64,000 bases of DNA from VXYL01 sp965243095 (GCA_965243095.1 OZ251530.1:1302001-1366000), one strand, 5' to 3'; positions 53,215-62,593 are shown, counted from the stretch's first letter. Numbers and translations are program-made. Notes: generated from the letters alone by a model not told the origin.

Positions 53215-54480
53215 ACATGTGACGACGCCGCGGCGGACGAGATCTTCCAGTAGAGCCGCGACGCAGCCAGAACGCTTGCCGGCTTCCTGCGAATGCTCTC
53301 CGGCTCGCGGAATGTCCAACCGCGCATCCAAGCGCCGACCGGCCATTTCGAGGGGAAGTTTTGGCAGGCGCGCCGAGGTGCCGCGGCGGGGGCCGTCGGT
53401 GATGTGCAGGTGCATCAGGCCGTCGGTGGCGAGGTGGGGATCGTCGAATAGGTCGGCGGGGCGGCGGACTTCGGCGAAGGGGAGGCCGGCGGCTTCTAGG
53501 GTGGTTGCGGCGTCGGCTAGCGGGAGGGCGGCGAACAGCGCGGTGAGGGCGGGTAGTAGGCGGTCGCGGTTGTCCACGCGGCCGCGGTTGGTTTCGAGGG
53601 TGGGGTCGGCGAACAGGGCCGCGAGGTCGGGCTGGGCGGTACCTTGGAAGCGGTTGCGGAAGGTGCGCCATTGGGTGTCGCTGACGATGGCGACGAAGAT
53701 CTGTTCGTCGTCGGCGCAGGTAAAGAGGTCGTACACGCCCCATGCCGAGCGGCGCACGGACATGGGCGGGGGGGCTTCGCCGAGGGCGGCTTGTTGGGCC
53801 ATGTGTTGGCCGACCAGGAACGCGGTGGTCTCGAACAGGGCGCTGGTGACGAGTTGGCCGCGGCCGGTGGTGCGGCGCTCGTTGAGGGCGGCGAGGATGG
53901 CGATGACGCCGAACATGCCGCCGGTGATGTCCACCACCGAGGAGCCGGCGCGCATGGGGCGTCCCGGCAGGCCGGTCATGTAGGCTAGGCCGCCCATCAT
54001 CTGCGTTACTTCGTCGAGTGCGGCGCGGTGTTCGTAGGGGCCCTTTAGGAAACCTTTGAGGCTGCAATAGATCAGGCGTTCGTTGCGCTGGGCGAGTTCC
54101 GCGTAACCGAAGCCTAGCTTTTCCATCGCGCCCGGGCGGAAGTTCTCGATTACGACGTCGGCTTTGTCGATCAGGGCGTGTACCAGATCGCGGCCGTCGG
54201 CGTTTTTCAAGTCCACGCACAAGCTGCGTTTGTTGCGGTTGTACATGGCGAAGTAGCCGCCGCCGGAACCTTGCAAGCGGCGGGTGTTGTCGCCGCCGAT
54301 GGGTTCCACCTTGGTGACGTGGGCGCCCAAGTCCGCGAGGATGACGCCGGCGGCGGGGCCCATCACCATGTGCGAGAACTCGATGACGACGACGTCCGAG
54401 AGGGGGAGGCGGGGCTCGTTCGCGGGGGTGGTGGAAGGATCTTTGGTGGTCACGAAACAGCTCCCGTCATTCCCATGCAC
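53209..54480 (-). CDS. Family III CoA-transferase (CaiB/BaiF)
   Basis: 423 residues. Family landmarks are complete: VVVIEFSHMVMGPAAGVILADLG near the N-terminus, KVEPIGGDNTR, NRNKRSLCVDLKN, and the catalytic Asp156 in AALDEVTQMMGG, with GMFGVIAILAALNER after it. It moves CoA between carboxylic acids without a free energy cost. ATG 54480 overlaps the end of the FAD hydroxylase gene by 14 bases; GTG 54453 is an alternative. Last gene of the 60.1-53.2 kb operon, so it probably activates or recycles an acid product of that pathway. Confidence 0.9.
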   Translation of the reverse strand: MHGNDGSCFVTTKDPSTTPANEPRLPLSDVVVIEFSHMVMGPAAGVILADLGAHVTKVEPIGGDNTRRLQGSGGGYFAMYNRNKRSLCVDLKNADGRDLVHALIDKADVVIENFRPGAMEKLGFGYAELAQRNERLIYCSLKGFLKGPYEHRAALDEVTQMMGGLAYMTGLPGRPMRAGSSVVDITGGMFGVIAILAALNERRTTGRGQLVTSALFETTAFLVGQHMAQQAALGEAPPPMSVRRSAWGVYDLFTCADDEQIFVAIVSDTQWRTFRNRFQGTAQPDLAALFADPTLETNRGRVDNRDRLLPALTALFAALPLADAATTLEAAGLPFAEVRRPADLFDDPHLATDGLMHLHITDGPRRGTSARLPKLPLEMAGRRLDARLDIPRAGEHSQEAGKRSGCVAALLEDLVRRGVVTCA

Positions 54481-55654
54481 AATGCATCATAGCGCGTTCC
54501 ATTACGAACGCCTTGGCCAAGGCTGGGTCGCTCGCTTTGGTCATCAGCTCGCGTTGCCGCCGCTGCTGCACGTCGAGGTTGGTCGATTCCATGAGTTTCT
54601 TATTGTTGATGGTGTGTTCCTGCACGAAGCGGGCGGCCAGTTGGCGGCGATGGCGGTCGTAGGCGGTAAGGCCGGCGGCGCGGTCCAGCGAGCCGCGCAG
54701 GATCGCCGTCAGTTTGCCGCCGAGATTGCAGGCGTCGTGCAGGCCGCCGTTCATACCCATGCCGCCTAGCGGATTGTTGATGTGGGCGGCGTCGCCCACG
54801 AGCGCCACGCGGCCTTGCACATAGGTTTCCGCCACGCGCTGGTGAACGTCGTACAAGGTGCGATGGCGAATCCGGTAGTCGCCCAGCTTGTCGTGCAGGC
54901 GATGCAGGCGTTGCTGCAAGCACGCATCCTCTAGCTGGCGTTCGGCGTCGGCCGCATCAAGCACTGGCCAGAGCACGCGCCAAGCCTTGTCGGTGCGCAG
55001 CATCACGCACCACTCTTCGGCGTCGGCGACGTAGTTCACCCAAGAAAGATCGTTGAACACGTCCTCAAAGGGAAAGTCCGTGGAGGCTACCAGAAACCGC
55101 TCATCGTAGGTGAAGCCGCCGAAACCGATTGCTGCTGACTTGCGCACGTTGCTCGATGCCCCGTCGGCGCCGATCAAGAAGCTGCCGCGCAAGTTTCGTG
55201 CGCCCTCGGCGGTGACCACCGAAACCGATACGCTGTCGGCATCCTGTTCGAAGCCAACGACCTCGTGGTTGAAGCGCAACTCGGCGGCGGGATAGCGGCG
55301 CAACACGCGCGCGATGATTCCCGTGAGCTCGTACTGTTCCAACTGCAAGCGATAGGGAAACAGCGTCTCATCGGCGATGGCGGACATGTCGAACTCGGCC
55401 ACTTCGCCGCTTCGCCGATCACGGTACTGGTAGCGACGCACCACCAAGCCGCGTTCGATCATCGGCGCGGCCACGCCGAGCTCGTTCAGCATCTCCAGCG
55501 ACGGCGGGTGGAAGGTGGAAGCTCGCAGATCCCGTGGCAGCGCCGCTTCGCGTTCCAGCAACAACACGGGGATTTCGCGTCGCGCCAAATACAGCGCCAA
55601 GGTGGCGCCAGCGGGGCCTGCGCCGGCGATGATCACGGGCAGTTGCGTCGTCAC
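54467..55654 (-). CDS. FAD-dependent aromatic hydroxylase (PHBH-type)
   Basis: 395 residues. FAD-binding VIIAGAGPAGATLALYLARR at the N-terminus, the DG-type region FLIGADGASSNVRK, and GRVALVGDAAHINNPLGGMGMN near residue 290, the three signatures of group A flavoprotein monooxygenases that hydroxylate (often N-hetero-) aromatic rings with NAD(P)H and oxygen. GTG 55654 overlaps the previous stop (GTGA). Placed between an isochorismatase-fold hydrolase and a CoA-transferase. Confidence 0.9.
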   Translation of the reverse strand: MTTQLPVIIAGAGPAGATLALYLARREIPVLLLEREAALPRDLRASTFHPPSLEMLNELGVAAPMIERGLVVRRYQYRDRRSGEVAEFDMSAIADETLFPYRLQLEQYELTGIIARVLRRYPAAELRFNHEVVGFEQDADSVSVSVVTAEGARNLRGSFLIGADGASSNVRKSAAIGFGGFTYDERFLVASTDFPFEDVFNDLSWVNYVADAEEWCVMLRTDKAWRVLWPVLDAADAERQLEDACLQQRLHRLHDKLGDYRIRHRTLYDVHQRVAETYVQGRVALVGDAAHINNPLGGMGMNGGLHDACNLGGKLTAILRGSLDRAAGLTAYDRHRRQLAARFVQEHTINNKKLMESTNLDVQQRRQRELMTKASDPALAKAFVMERAMMHCAWE

Positions 55655-56259
55655 TGCGGCAACGGCGTTGGGTTGGCGATCAGGTCGAAAAGTTCGTCCA
55701 CCGAAACCACATCGGCGTACTTGGCGTCCAGATCGAACAGATTGGCCTCGTGCGCCGCGGCGTTGCGGTCGCCCACGGCTTCGCGGGGCACCACCACGCG
55801 GTAATCGTGCTGCAAGCCATCCACCGCCGTCGCCCGTACGCAGCCGCTCGTGGTGAGCCCGCAAACCACTAGCGAGTCCGCGCCGGCGGCGGTTAGTTGG
55901 GCTTGCAGATCGGTGCCGAAGAAGGCGCTGGCCCAGTGTTTCTCGATCACCGGCTCGTTTGCCCGCGGTGACAAGGCGGCATCGACGCGCACCCACTCGG
56001 AACCGGGTTGCAGCAGATTCAGTGCTGCGATGCGGTGACGGAACACCTTGGCTTGGCAGTCTTCGGAATAGGCCACCGTCGTGAAGAACACCGGCAACCG
56101 GAGCTGCCGATAACGTGCCAACACATTCGCGCTTGCGTCCACAACGGCGCTGTTTTCGCTGCCGAGCGGGCAGGTCGGGTCCGTGAATGCGTTGATGAGA
56201 TCGACCAAAATCAACGCCGGCCGAGAGCCCAATCCCAATTGGCGGCGGGCCAAGTCCAC
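55651..56259 (-). CDS. Isochorismatase-fold cysteine hydrolase
   Basis: 202 residues from GTG 56259, fixed by a perfect AGGAGG ahead; the frame to 56412 is antisense-like filler. Catalytic triad Asp20 (ILVDLINAF), Lys107 (IEKHWASAF) and Cys140 (GLTTSGCVRATAVD) with the cis-peptide region before the Cys. The HWASAFFGTDL pattern fits amidohydrolases such as N-carbamoylsarcosine or maleamate amidases better than true isochorismatase. In this operon it may release ammonia from an amide intermediate. Confidence 0.88.
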   Translation of the reverse strand: MDLARRQLGLGSRPALILVDLINAFTDPTCPLGSENSAVVDASANVLARYRQLRLPVFFTTVAYSEDCQAKVFRHRIAALNLLQPGSEWVRVDAALSPRANEPVIEKHWASAFFGTDLQAQLTAAGADSLVVCGLTTSGCVRATAVDGLQHDYRVVVPREAVGDRNAAAHEANLFDLDAKYADVVSVDELFDLIANPTPLPQ

Positions 56260-56269
56260 GACCGGCCTC

Positions 56270-57562
56270 CTAACCCACCTTGTCTTTGCCGGCGCCGCCC
56301 GTGCCGAAAGAAGCCTGCGTGGCATCCCCCGCCAACATTCGCGCCGCCTCCAGCCGCCCGCGTTCTGCGGGAAATGCTTGCACCAAGCCCATCGCAATGT
56401 CCCGCAACGCACGGGAGAAAGGCGTACCGAACAACGTGCCCGAAGTGCCCGCCAGCTTCAACGCGCACTGGGCGACTTGAAAGCTGTGTTCGGCCACTTC
56501 GCCCTTGCACACGCGCCAAAAAGGCATCACTTCAGAGGTAGGAAGGATGGGCGGCTCGGCGGTCTCGATCTGGATCATGCGCCGCGCCCAAAGCAGCGCA
56601 GTGTGCAGCGCCGCGTACATGTCGCCGATGAGTTGTTGCTGGTACGGGCCCGTCGCCAGCGGCCGGCCGGTGTCTTCGAATTTGCGGCCCAGCGCGTTCT
56701 TCATCGCCGCTTGGTACGCGGCGAAAGCGGCGCCGAGGTAGATGCTGGACGCCGCCACTTGGTTGCCAACGTATCCCGTTCGGCTTTGCGAACACATCTT
56801 CACGAAGGCACCGCGCAGCGGCAAGGCGTCCTTGTCGTTGACGAAGACATCCTCCAACACCAAGCCTTCGGTGGCGGAGCCGCGCATGCCGAGCGCGTTC
56901 CAGCGGATGCGACCGCGGGTTCCGGGCGCATTCCGATCGACGAGAAAAAGACACAAACCGTCCGCGCCGGACACATCCGCTAGGCCGGCGGTTACCAGAT
57001 AGCGATCGGCGATGCCGGTGGCGCAGCCGAAGGACTTTGTGCCCTGCAACGTCCAGCCCCCGTCCACTTTCGTGGCTTGGGTGTTGATGGTGATGGCGGC
57101 GGCTTCGGACTTCACGGATTCGCTGGCGAAGTTGGCCAGCCACATGCGCTCGGTGCCCATCGCGTGGAGCACCTTTTCCGCGAACGCGCGCATCACAGGC
57201 GCCTCGGCGTTGTCGAACAATCCGGCGTCCAGCGCTTTGAGCGACAGTGTGCCCCGGGAAGCGGAGGTGAGGTGAAAGAAATAGGCGAGCGCCGTGGAGG
57301 GACACACCGTGCCGATGGCGAAACAAGCGCCGGCCCAAACGCGCAAATTGCCGCCCAAGCCGCCGTAGGCGCGCGGAACGACCAACCCGAGCAATCCCGC
57401 TTCGCGCAAGGTTTCCACGTTTTCCAGGGAAAGGAAGCTGTCTTGATCCATGGCCGCGGAACGCGCTTCCAAGGCCGGCAGGACGGACTCCACGCGCTCC
57501 AGCAACGGCCGTTCCTCGGCGCTGTAGTCCTCGATGAGATGCTCGGCGGTGAGTTTGGTCAT
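56270..57562 (-). CDS. Acyl-CoA dehydrogenase-fold flavoprotein
   Basis: 430 residues. ATG 57562 with GAGGAGG ahead. Acyl-CoA dehydrogenase layout: N-terminal helices, middle beta domain (GTKSFGCATGIADRYLVTA, RGSATEGLVLEDVFV), C-terminal helical bundle. The fold is also used by two-component flavin hydroxylases and nitroalkane oxidases, and I do not see a clear catalytic Glu at the usual place. So it may be an oxygenase-like member and not a true dehydrogenase. Confidence 0.85.
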   Translation of the reverse strand: MTKLTAEHLIEDYSAEERPLLERVESVLPALEARSAAMDQDSFLSLENVETLREAGLLGLVVPRAYGGLGGNLRVWAGACFAIGTVCPSTALAYFFHLTSASRGTLSLKALDAGLFDNAEAPVMRAFAEKVLHAMGTERMWLANFASESVKSEAAAITINTQATKVDGGWTLQGTKSFGCATGIADRYLVTAGLADVSGADGLCLFLVDRNAPGTRGRIRWNALGMRGSATEGLVLEDVFVNDKDALPLRGAFVKMCSQSRTGYVGNQVAASSIYLGAAFAAYQAAMKNALGRKFEDTGRPLATGPYQQQLIGDMYAALHTALLWARRMIQIETAEPPILPTSEVMPFWRVCKGEVAEHSFQVAQCALKLAGTSGTLFGTPFSRALRDIAMGLVQAFPAERGRLEAARMLAGDATQASFGTGGAGKDKVG

Positions 57563-57585
57563 GGTCGCCTCCTCGGCGGGTTCGT

Positions 57586-58344
57586 CTACGCGCTGGTGCG
57601 TCGCAACAATTCGATCTGGCGCTCGGCCGCGTCGGCGCCGATGAGCGGCGTGATCTGATTCCAAACCTTGTCCACGTCGCGGTTGAAGATGATCGCCTTG
57701 TTGCGTCGGTCGCGCTCGATCAAGGTGGTGGCGGTCACATCCGCCGCCGTCTTCGCGCCACCCTCGACCAGCTGGAACCAGTGCCGCAAATACTCGTCCA
57801 CCAGAACGTCGATGGCCGCGAACGCCTCGGCCGTCGCCCGTTTCGCCAGCATCCACGGCGACATGATGGCGCACTGCCGCGGGCTTAGCTGGGCTTTCGA
57901 AAAGCCGTCCGTGGCCTCGCCTTTGGCGAACGCGGAGGAAAGCGGCGTGAAGCATTCGTCCATATATGCCAAGTGGGCGCCGAGGTCCAAACGCGGGATC
58001 AAATCTAAGTGGAAGGCGTGGTGATCGCCGGCCTTCACCGAGTCCAACGTAAAGTGCGGCACTGCACTGTCGGATGGCGTGAAGGCGAACATCATGTGCG
58101 AATCCAAGCCAATCGGCGGCACCACGATGGTGGACGTGACCACTTGAAACAACGGTTCGCCGCGGAACAAACGCACTTGGCCCACGCGCCCTTCGTACAT
58201 CGGCGCTCGGCTGAACAACGCCATGTGCGGCCCGCCGTCTTCGCCCGGCACCTCGGTCAAGGCGAACCGATCCACGATTTGCCGCAACGTGCGCTGCCAC
58301 AGTGCTGCCGGGGGCGAGGGCGTTTCGGCGGCCGTGTCTTTCAT
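57586..58344 (-). CDS. Operon protein of unknown function
   Basis: 252 residues; ATG 58344 overlaps the nitrilase stop (ATGA). Mixed alpha/beta sequence with PMYEGRVGQVRLFRGEP, VVPPIGLDSHMMFAFTP, VPHFTLDSVKAGDHHAFHLD, LIPRLDLGAHLAYMDECF and SPRQCAIMSPWML. The LDSHMMFAF..AVPHFTLD part weakly recalls the bilin/chlorophyll-catabolite reductase fold, but that is an impression only. Soluble, no signal. Its position in the tight operon implies a role in the same pathway. Confidence 0.75.
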   Translation of the reverse strand: MKDTAAETPSPPAALWQRTLRQIVDRFALTEVPGEDGGPHMALFSRAPMYEGRVGQVRLFRGEPLFQVVTSTIVVPPIGLDSHMMFAFTPSDSAVPHFTLDSVKAGDHHAFHLDLIPRLDLGAHLAYMDECFTPLSSAFAKGEATDGFSKAQLSPRQCAIMSPWMLAKRATAEAFAAIDVLVDEYLRHWFQLVEGGAKTAADVTATTLIERDRRNKAIIFNRDVDKVWNQITPLIGADAAERQIELLRRTSA

Positions 58345-60050
58345 TGTGTTCCCGCCATCGGCGCGTTTGTCGCAAGCATTGGTTCGAGCAATTGCCAAGG
58401 GCGACCGGCCAGCAAATCCGTGCCGCGCGACACCACCTTGTTCGCCGCCCACCGCGGGTGTATTCGCACCGCCGTAACGCCGGGTTCCGCCGGCGCCCGC
58501 ACGGTCGGCGGCAACGTCAGCAAACCGTCGAAGGCGCGTTTCCGCCACGGCGTGAGTACGGTGAAGTCCTCGCTGAGCGCGGTGGCGAAGCTGGCGCCGA
58601 AGGGCCCGGGTTGCGCGGCCACCAGCAGATTCACGCGGTTTTCCGCCGAGCGCTCCAGCAGCCCGGTGCGCATCTCCCAATCCTCCAGCGGCAAGGCGGG
58701 GACGATCACCGTGTCCGCGCCGGCGAGCGCGGCCAAGCGAAACGCCTCCGGCACGCAGGCGTCGTCGCTGGTCAAGAGGGCGATGCGGACGAAGCCCAAA
58801 TCGACGGTTCGCACTTGCTCGGCCAGCGGCGAAAAGGCGTAGCGTTCGCTGCGGTGCAGCGGGCCTTGTTGCAGTTTGACTCCACCCCTGCCGATCAACA
58901 CCGCGGCAAGCTGAGGGCCTTCGCCGGCAACCAGCGTGGTGGCAACGTAGCAATCCGGCGGGCAGTGGCGCGACAGCGCCGAAGCGGCCGAATCCGAAAG
59001 CCGCACGGCTTCCGCGAGCGTTTCGATGCGCTGCTCGGCCAGGAAGAACAACGGCGGCAAACAGGCTAGCTGAGCCCCACCGGCAAACGCCGCCGCCAGC
59101 CGTTCGCCGGCCTCGTCGATCGCGCCTTCGCCAGTGGCGGTCAGTTGAATCAACGCGCAAGGCACGGACTCCGCACCCCGGTATTCGCATTGCTGCTCAC
59201 TTGGATCCGCCGCCAACGGACGATAGAGCGCCGGCCGCCGCCAGCGGAAGATGTCGCTGCCATCGGGCCGCTCCTTGCGCTCCGCGTCCGCAACGTCAAT
59301 GTCCGCATGGAGGACTTCCTCCCGATCGGCGCTGGCGCGCGCCAACACCGTGCCGTCCGGTGCCACGATCTGGCTCTCGCCGGCGCCCATGAGAAACCGC
59401 ACCGGAATCCCCGTCTGCCGCGACACGGGTTCGAGGATGGCCTCCGGTATCAGCGGCCCGACCTTGTTGGCGGCCGCCACGAACACCTTGTTCTCCGCGG
59501 CTCGCACCGGCACATGCAGCGAGGCTTCGTCGCCGGCGAAAGAGTTGAGGCTGTTGCACAGCAGCTGGGCGCCGCGCAAGGCGAGGCAGCGCGGCGTTTC
59601 GCTGATGACGCCATCCATGCACGCATACAGCCCGACCCGGCCGAGCGGCGTGGCGAACACCGGCCCCGCCCGCCGCGCCTTGCTGAGAAAGTCGTTCTCA
59701 TGGCCGATGAGCACCTGCTTATCCGTGCTGCCGAGCAGCTCCCCGCCCGGGCTGTAGAGCAAACTCGTGCCGGTGCAGCGCTCGCCAGCGCGCAACGTGC
59801 AGTTGATAACGACATAACACCCCATCGCCGCGGCCTTGGCGGCAATGGCCCCCAAGAACTCTCCGTCCCGCGGCAGCGCCACGGATCGGCAATGTTCCTC
59901 ATCGTCGTACCAAGAGGGATGGTTGCAGAACTCCGGCAGCACCACCAACGCCGGCCGCGACCGAGCGGCCACGTCCAGCACCCGCAAACAAGCGTCCAGA
60001 TTGGCGCCAACGTCCGCGCCCGTCGCCAACTGCCCCACCGCGATGCGCAT
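58341..60050 (-). CDS. Tandem carbon-nitrogen hydrolase (nitrilase), second domain degenerate
   Basis: 569 residues, twice the usual length. The first domain (1 to about 280) is a normal nitrilase-superfamily amidase with Glu40 (VVLPEF), Lys111 (STDKQVL) and Cys144 (GLYACMDGV). The second (about 290-569) follows the same order but lacks the catalytic residues: the Glu region reads CLPPLF and the Cys region LLTSDDA. Probably a fused pseudo-subunit that mimics the usual dimer. First gene of the operon; expected to hydrolyse an amide or nitrile-derived substrate in the cytoplasm. Confidence 0.88.
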   Translation of the reverse strand: MRIAVGQLATGADVGANLDACLRVLDVAARSRPALVVLPEFCNHPSWYDDEEHCRSVALPRDGEFLGAIAAKAAAMGCYVVINCTLRAGERCTGTSLLYSPGGELLGSTDKQVLIGHENDFLSKARRAGPVFATPLGRVGLYACMDGVISETPRCLALRGAQLLCNSLNSFAGDEASLHVPVRAAENKVFVAAANKVGPLIPEAILEPVSRQTGIPVRFLMGAGESQIVAPDGTVLARASADREEVLHADIDVADAERKERPDGSDIFRWRRPALYRPLAADPSEQQCEYRGAESVPCALIQLTATGEGAIDEAGERLAAAFAGGAQLACLPPLFFLAEQRIETLAEAVRLSDSAASALSRHCPPDCYVATTLVAGEGPQLAAVLIGRGGVKLQQGPLHRSERYAFSPLAEQVRTVDLGFVRIALLTSDDACVPEAFRLAALAGADTVIVPALPLEDWEMRTGLLERSAENRVNLLVAAQPGPFGASFATALSEDFTVLTPWRKRAFDGLLTLPPTVRAPAEPGVTAVRIHPRWAANKVVSRGTDLLAGRPWQLLEPMLATNAPMAGTQ

Positions 60051-60149
60051 CTCGCCCGCCTAGCCCCTCGCCACGCCGCCAAGCATGGCGCGGTCGTTGG
60101 CGTTTCGCAAGGGCGGAAGCTGTTCAGCGCTTTCGGCACCGCGGTGTGA

Positions 60150-61058
60150 TCACGGCGGCCCCGTCCGCGCCTGATCCACACCAGAAGCCGCGCTCCGCGG
60201 CGGGTGTTCGTTACGAACGCGCAGGAAGCTGGCGAAGCGGGGCAGGCCGGTGTTGGTGTGGCCGTAGTGCTTGTAGGTGACCGTGGCGCCGAGCGGCGGC
60301 GGGTTGCGGCGCTGCTCGTCCGTGAAGCCGGTGCCGACGCGGAAGCGGCGGCCGTCCGGCATCTCCAAGAGCAATGCCCCGAGCATGCCGGAGTACTTCC
60401 CCTTGCCCGGCAGATGCGCCACTACGTTGGCTTCGGCGTCGTCGAAGCGTTTGAGCTTGAGCAGGTCGGCGCTGCGTCCGGCGCGATGGAACGATCCGGC
60501 GCGGCGCAGCATCAAGCCCTCGCCACCGCCGTCGACCACCTCGTCGAGCAGCGCCAGCAACGCGTCGTGGTTCGCCACCCGGCGCTGTTCCACCAACGCG
60601 ATGCTGGGCGAATCGAGCGTGGCGAAGATCTCCTTGAGCCGCCGCAGGCGGCCGTTGAAGTCCGCGCGGTAGGCGGGCAGATCGAAGACCATGAAGCGCA
60701 CCTGTCGCCAAGCGGCGTGGTCGGGCGTCTGCCGTCGCACCACGCCGGAGAGCTTGTCGAACGTGCCGCGACCCATCCACAGTTCACCGGCGAGCGGCTG
60801 CGCTGGGAAGCCGGCGACGAACCACGCCGGCGCGTTGTAGCGGTTGCCGGCGCGTGAGACGAGCATGCGGCCGTCCCAGTGCGCGTACACGCCGTCCAGC
60901 TTCTCGCTCACCCAATAGGCGGCGACATCGACGCCTTCGCGGTAGGTTTGCGCCAGCGATACGGTTGGCGCCGTCTGCGCCTGCGCCGCCGCGGAGGACG
61001 CGAAGAGGAGAAGAAGCAGCGGAACAAGCGCGTAGGTTTGCTTTCGGAACAGGGACAT
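60150..61058 (-). CDS. Exported ATP-dependent DNA ligase
   Basis: 302 residues. Signal peptide LVPLLLLLFASSAAAQAQ, then a small ATP-dependent ligase: nucleophile Lys53 in SEKLDGVYAHW, GELWMGRG (motif III region), GGGEGLMLRR (motif IV) and LLKLKRF (motif V), with an OB-fold tail (GTGFTDEQR). It resembles the periplasmic ligases of Haemophilus and Neisseria. AAGGA precedes ATG 61058. A nick-sealing role on extracellular or incoming DNA is the usual proposal; not proven. Confidence 0.9.
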   Translation of the reverse strand: MSLFRKQTYALVPLLLLLFASSAAAQAQTAPTVSLAQTYREGVDVAAYWVSEKLDGVYAHWDGRMLVSRAGNRYNAPAWFVAGFPAQPLAGELWMGRGTFDKLSGVVRRQTPDHAAWRQVRFMVFDLPAYRADFNGRLRRLKEIFATLDSPSIALVEQRRVANHDALLALLDEVVDGGGEGLMLRRAGSFHRAGRSADLLKLKRFDDAEANVVAHLPGKGKYSGMLGALLLEMPDGRRFRVGTGFTDEQRRNPPPLGATVTYKHYGHTNTGLPRFASFLRVRNEHPPRSAASGVDQARTGPP

Positions 61059-61270
61059 GGCGATTCCTTCTGTAGGTGTGTAGGAAGCGCCACTATCACC
61101 CGTTCGCCCTTGGCCGAAAAGCGGAAAAAAGCCCGGCGTTGCGTAGGAAATCGCCCTTTCGTTAGGCCACAGGTCGGCGGGCCGGCGTGGTATGTTGCGT
61201 GGACTGGTCGCGGGGTGGCGCATCGATGCCCGCCTTCGGCCGCCTACCACGCCGCTTGGGAGCGCACGAC

Positions 61271-62593
61271 ATGACCGAACCCGCCGTCGATGCCCCGGCT
61301 GGCCGCCGGTTCATGGGCTTGAATCTGTCGAGCTTCGCCGGCGCCGCCAACATGTGTACGTTCTACTGGGCGTGTCTGGCGGGCATTCTGCTGCAAACCT
61401 TCATGCCGCAGATGCAGCCCTATCTGCTCACCGAGTTCCTGCACATTCCGGAGGGGCAGCAGGGCGTCATCAGCGGCGATCTCGCGTTCTGGGGCGAAGT
61501 GGCCATCATCGCCACGGTGGGCTTTTGGGGCGCGGCTTCGGATCGCATCGGGCGCCGCCCGATCATGGTGGCCGGGTTCCTGATCATGGCCGGCGGCGTG
61601 CTGCTCTACCCGCGCGCCGCGGATTACGGCGGACTGCTGCTGGCGCGCGTGGTCTTCGCGGTCGGCGCGGCCGCGTTCATCGCCATGCTGGTGACCTTGA
61701 TCGCGGACTACGTGGCCGACGACAGCCGCGGCAAGGCGTCTGGAATGATGGGCTTTTTCAACGGCGTCGGCGCGTTGATCACGGCGATGGCGTTGCTGCG
61801 GCTGCCGAAATTCTTCCAAGACGCTGGCCAGACGCCGCTGCAGGCGGGCTATTCCACCTATTGGGTCGTGTTCGGGCTCACCTTGGTTACCGCGGTGATC
61901 ATGTGGTTCGGGCTCGCCAAGCGCAAAGGCCATGTGGAAAAGCGCGAAAGCCTGCTCACCCAGGCGCGCCAAGGCTTGCTCGCCGCCAAGGACAGCGGCA
62001 TCGCGTTGGCCTACGGCGCGTCCTTCGTGGCGCGGGGCAATCTCGCCATCCTCGGCACCTTCCTGGGCCTTTGGCTCGCCAACTACGGCACCGTGGAACT
62101 GGGCATGAGCCGCGCCGACGCTTTGGCCAAGGCGGCCGGGATCATCGCCATCACCTACACGGCGGCGCTGCTCAGCGCGCCCTTGTGGGGGGTTCTGGCA
62201 GATCGCATCAACCGGGTGAGCGCGTTGAACGTCACGCTGCTGCTGGCGTTCTTGGGGTACGGCGGCACTTGGCTCATCGACAATCCGTTCGGCGTGGGCA
62301 TGATCGTCTGTTGCGTGCTCATCGGCATGTCCGAAGTGGGCTGCATCGTCACCAGTTCGGTGTTGATCGCGCAACAGTCTCCGCAGCGCATCCGCGGTTC
62401 CGTCATCGGCCTGTTCAATCTGTTCGGCGCGGTGGGCATTCTGGTGGCGAGCAAGCTCGGCGGCGTGTTGTTCGACAATTGGCGGGAAGCCGCGCCGTTC
62501 ATCCTCTTCGGCTGTCTGGCGCTGGTGGTGTTGGTCTGGGGCTTGGCGGTGCGCGCCAAGGTGGTGCCGGCGGAGGACGGCGCGACAACATAG
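61271..62593 (+). CDS. MFS transporter
   Basis: 440 residues from ATG 61271 (GGGAG ahead). About twelve membrane helices; the loop 2-3 signature GAASDRIGRRPIMVAGFLI is clear, and a similar one (GVLADRINRVSALNV) lies in the second half. Substrate not readable. It sits apart from the catabolic operon, divergent from the DNA ligase, so a link is only possible. Confidence 0.9.
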   Translation: MTEPAVDAPAGRRFMGLNLSSFAGAANMCTFYWACLAGILLQTFMPQMQPYLLTEFLHIPEGQQGVISGDLAFWGEVAIIATVGFWGAASDRIGRRPIMVAGFLIMAGGVLLYPRAADYGGLLLARVVFAVGAAAFIAMLVTLIADYVADDSRGKASGMMGFFNGVGALITAMALLRLPKFFQDAGQTPLQAGYSTYWVVFGLTLVTAVIMWFGLAKRKGHVEKRESLLTQARQGLLAAKDSGIALAYGASFVARGNLAILGTFLGLWLANYGTVELGMSRADALAKAAGIIAITYTAALLSAPLWGVLADRINRVSALNVTLLLAFLGYGGTWLIDNPFGVGMIVCCVLIGMSEVGCIVTSSVLIAQQSPQRIRGSVIGLFNLFGAVGILVASKLGGVLFDNWREAAPFILFGCLALVVLVWGLAVRAKVVPAEDGATT

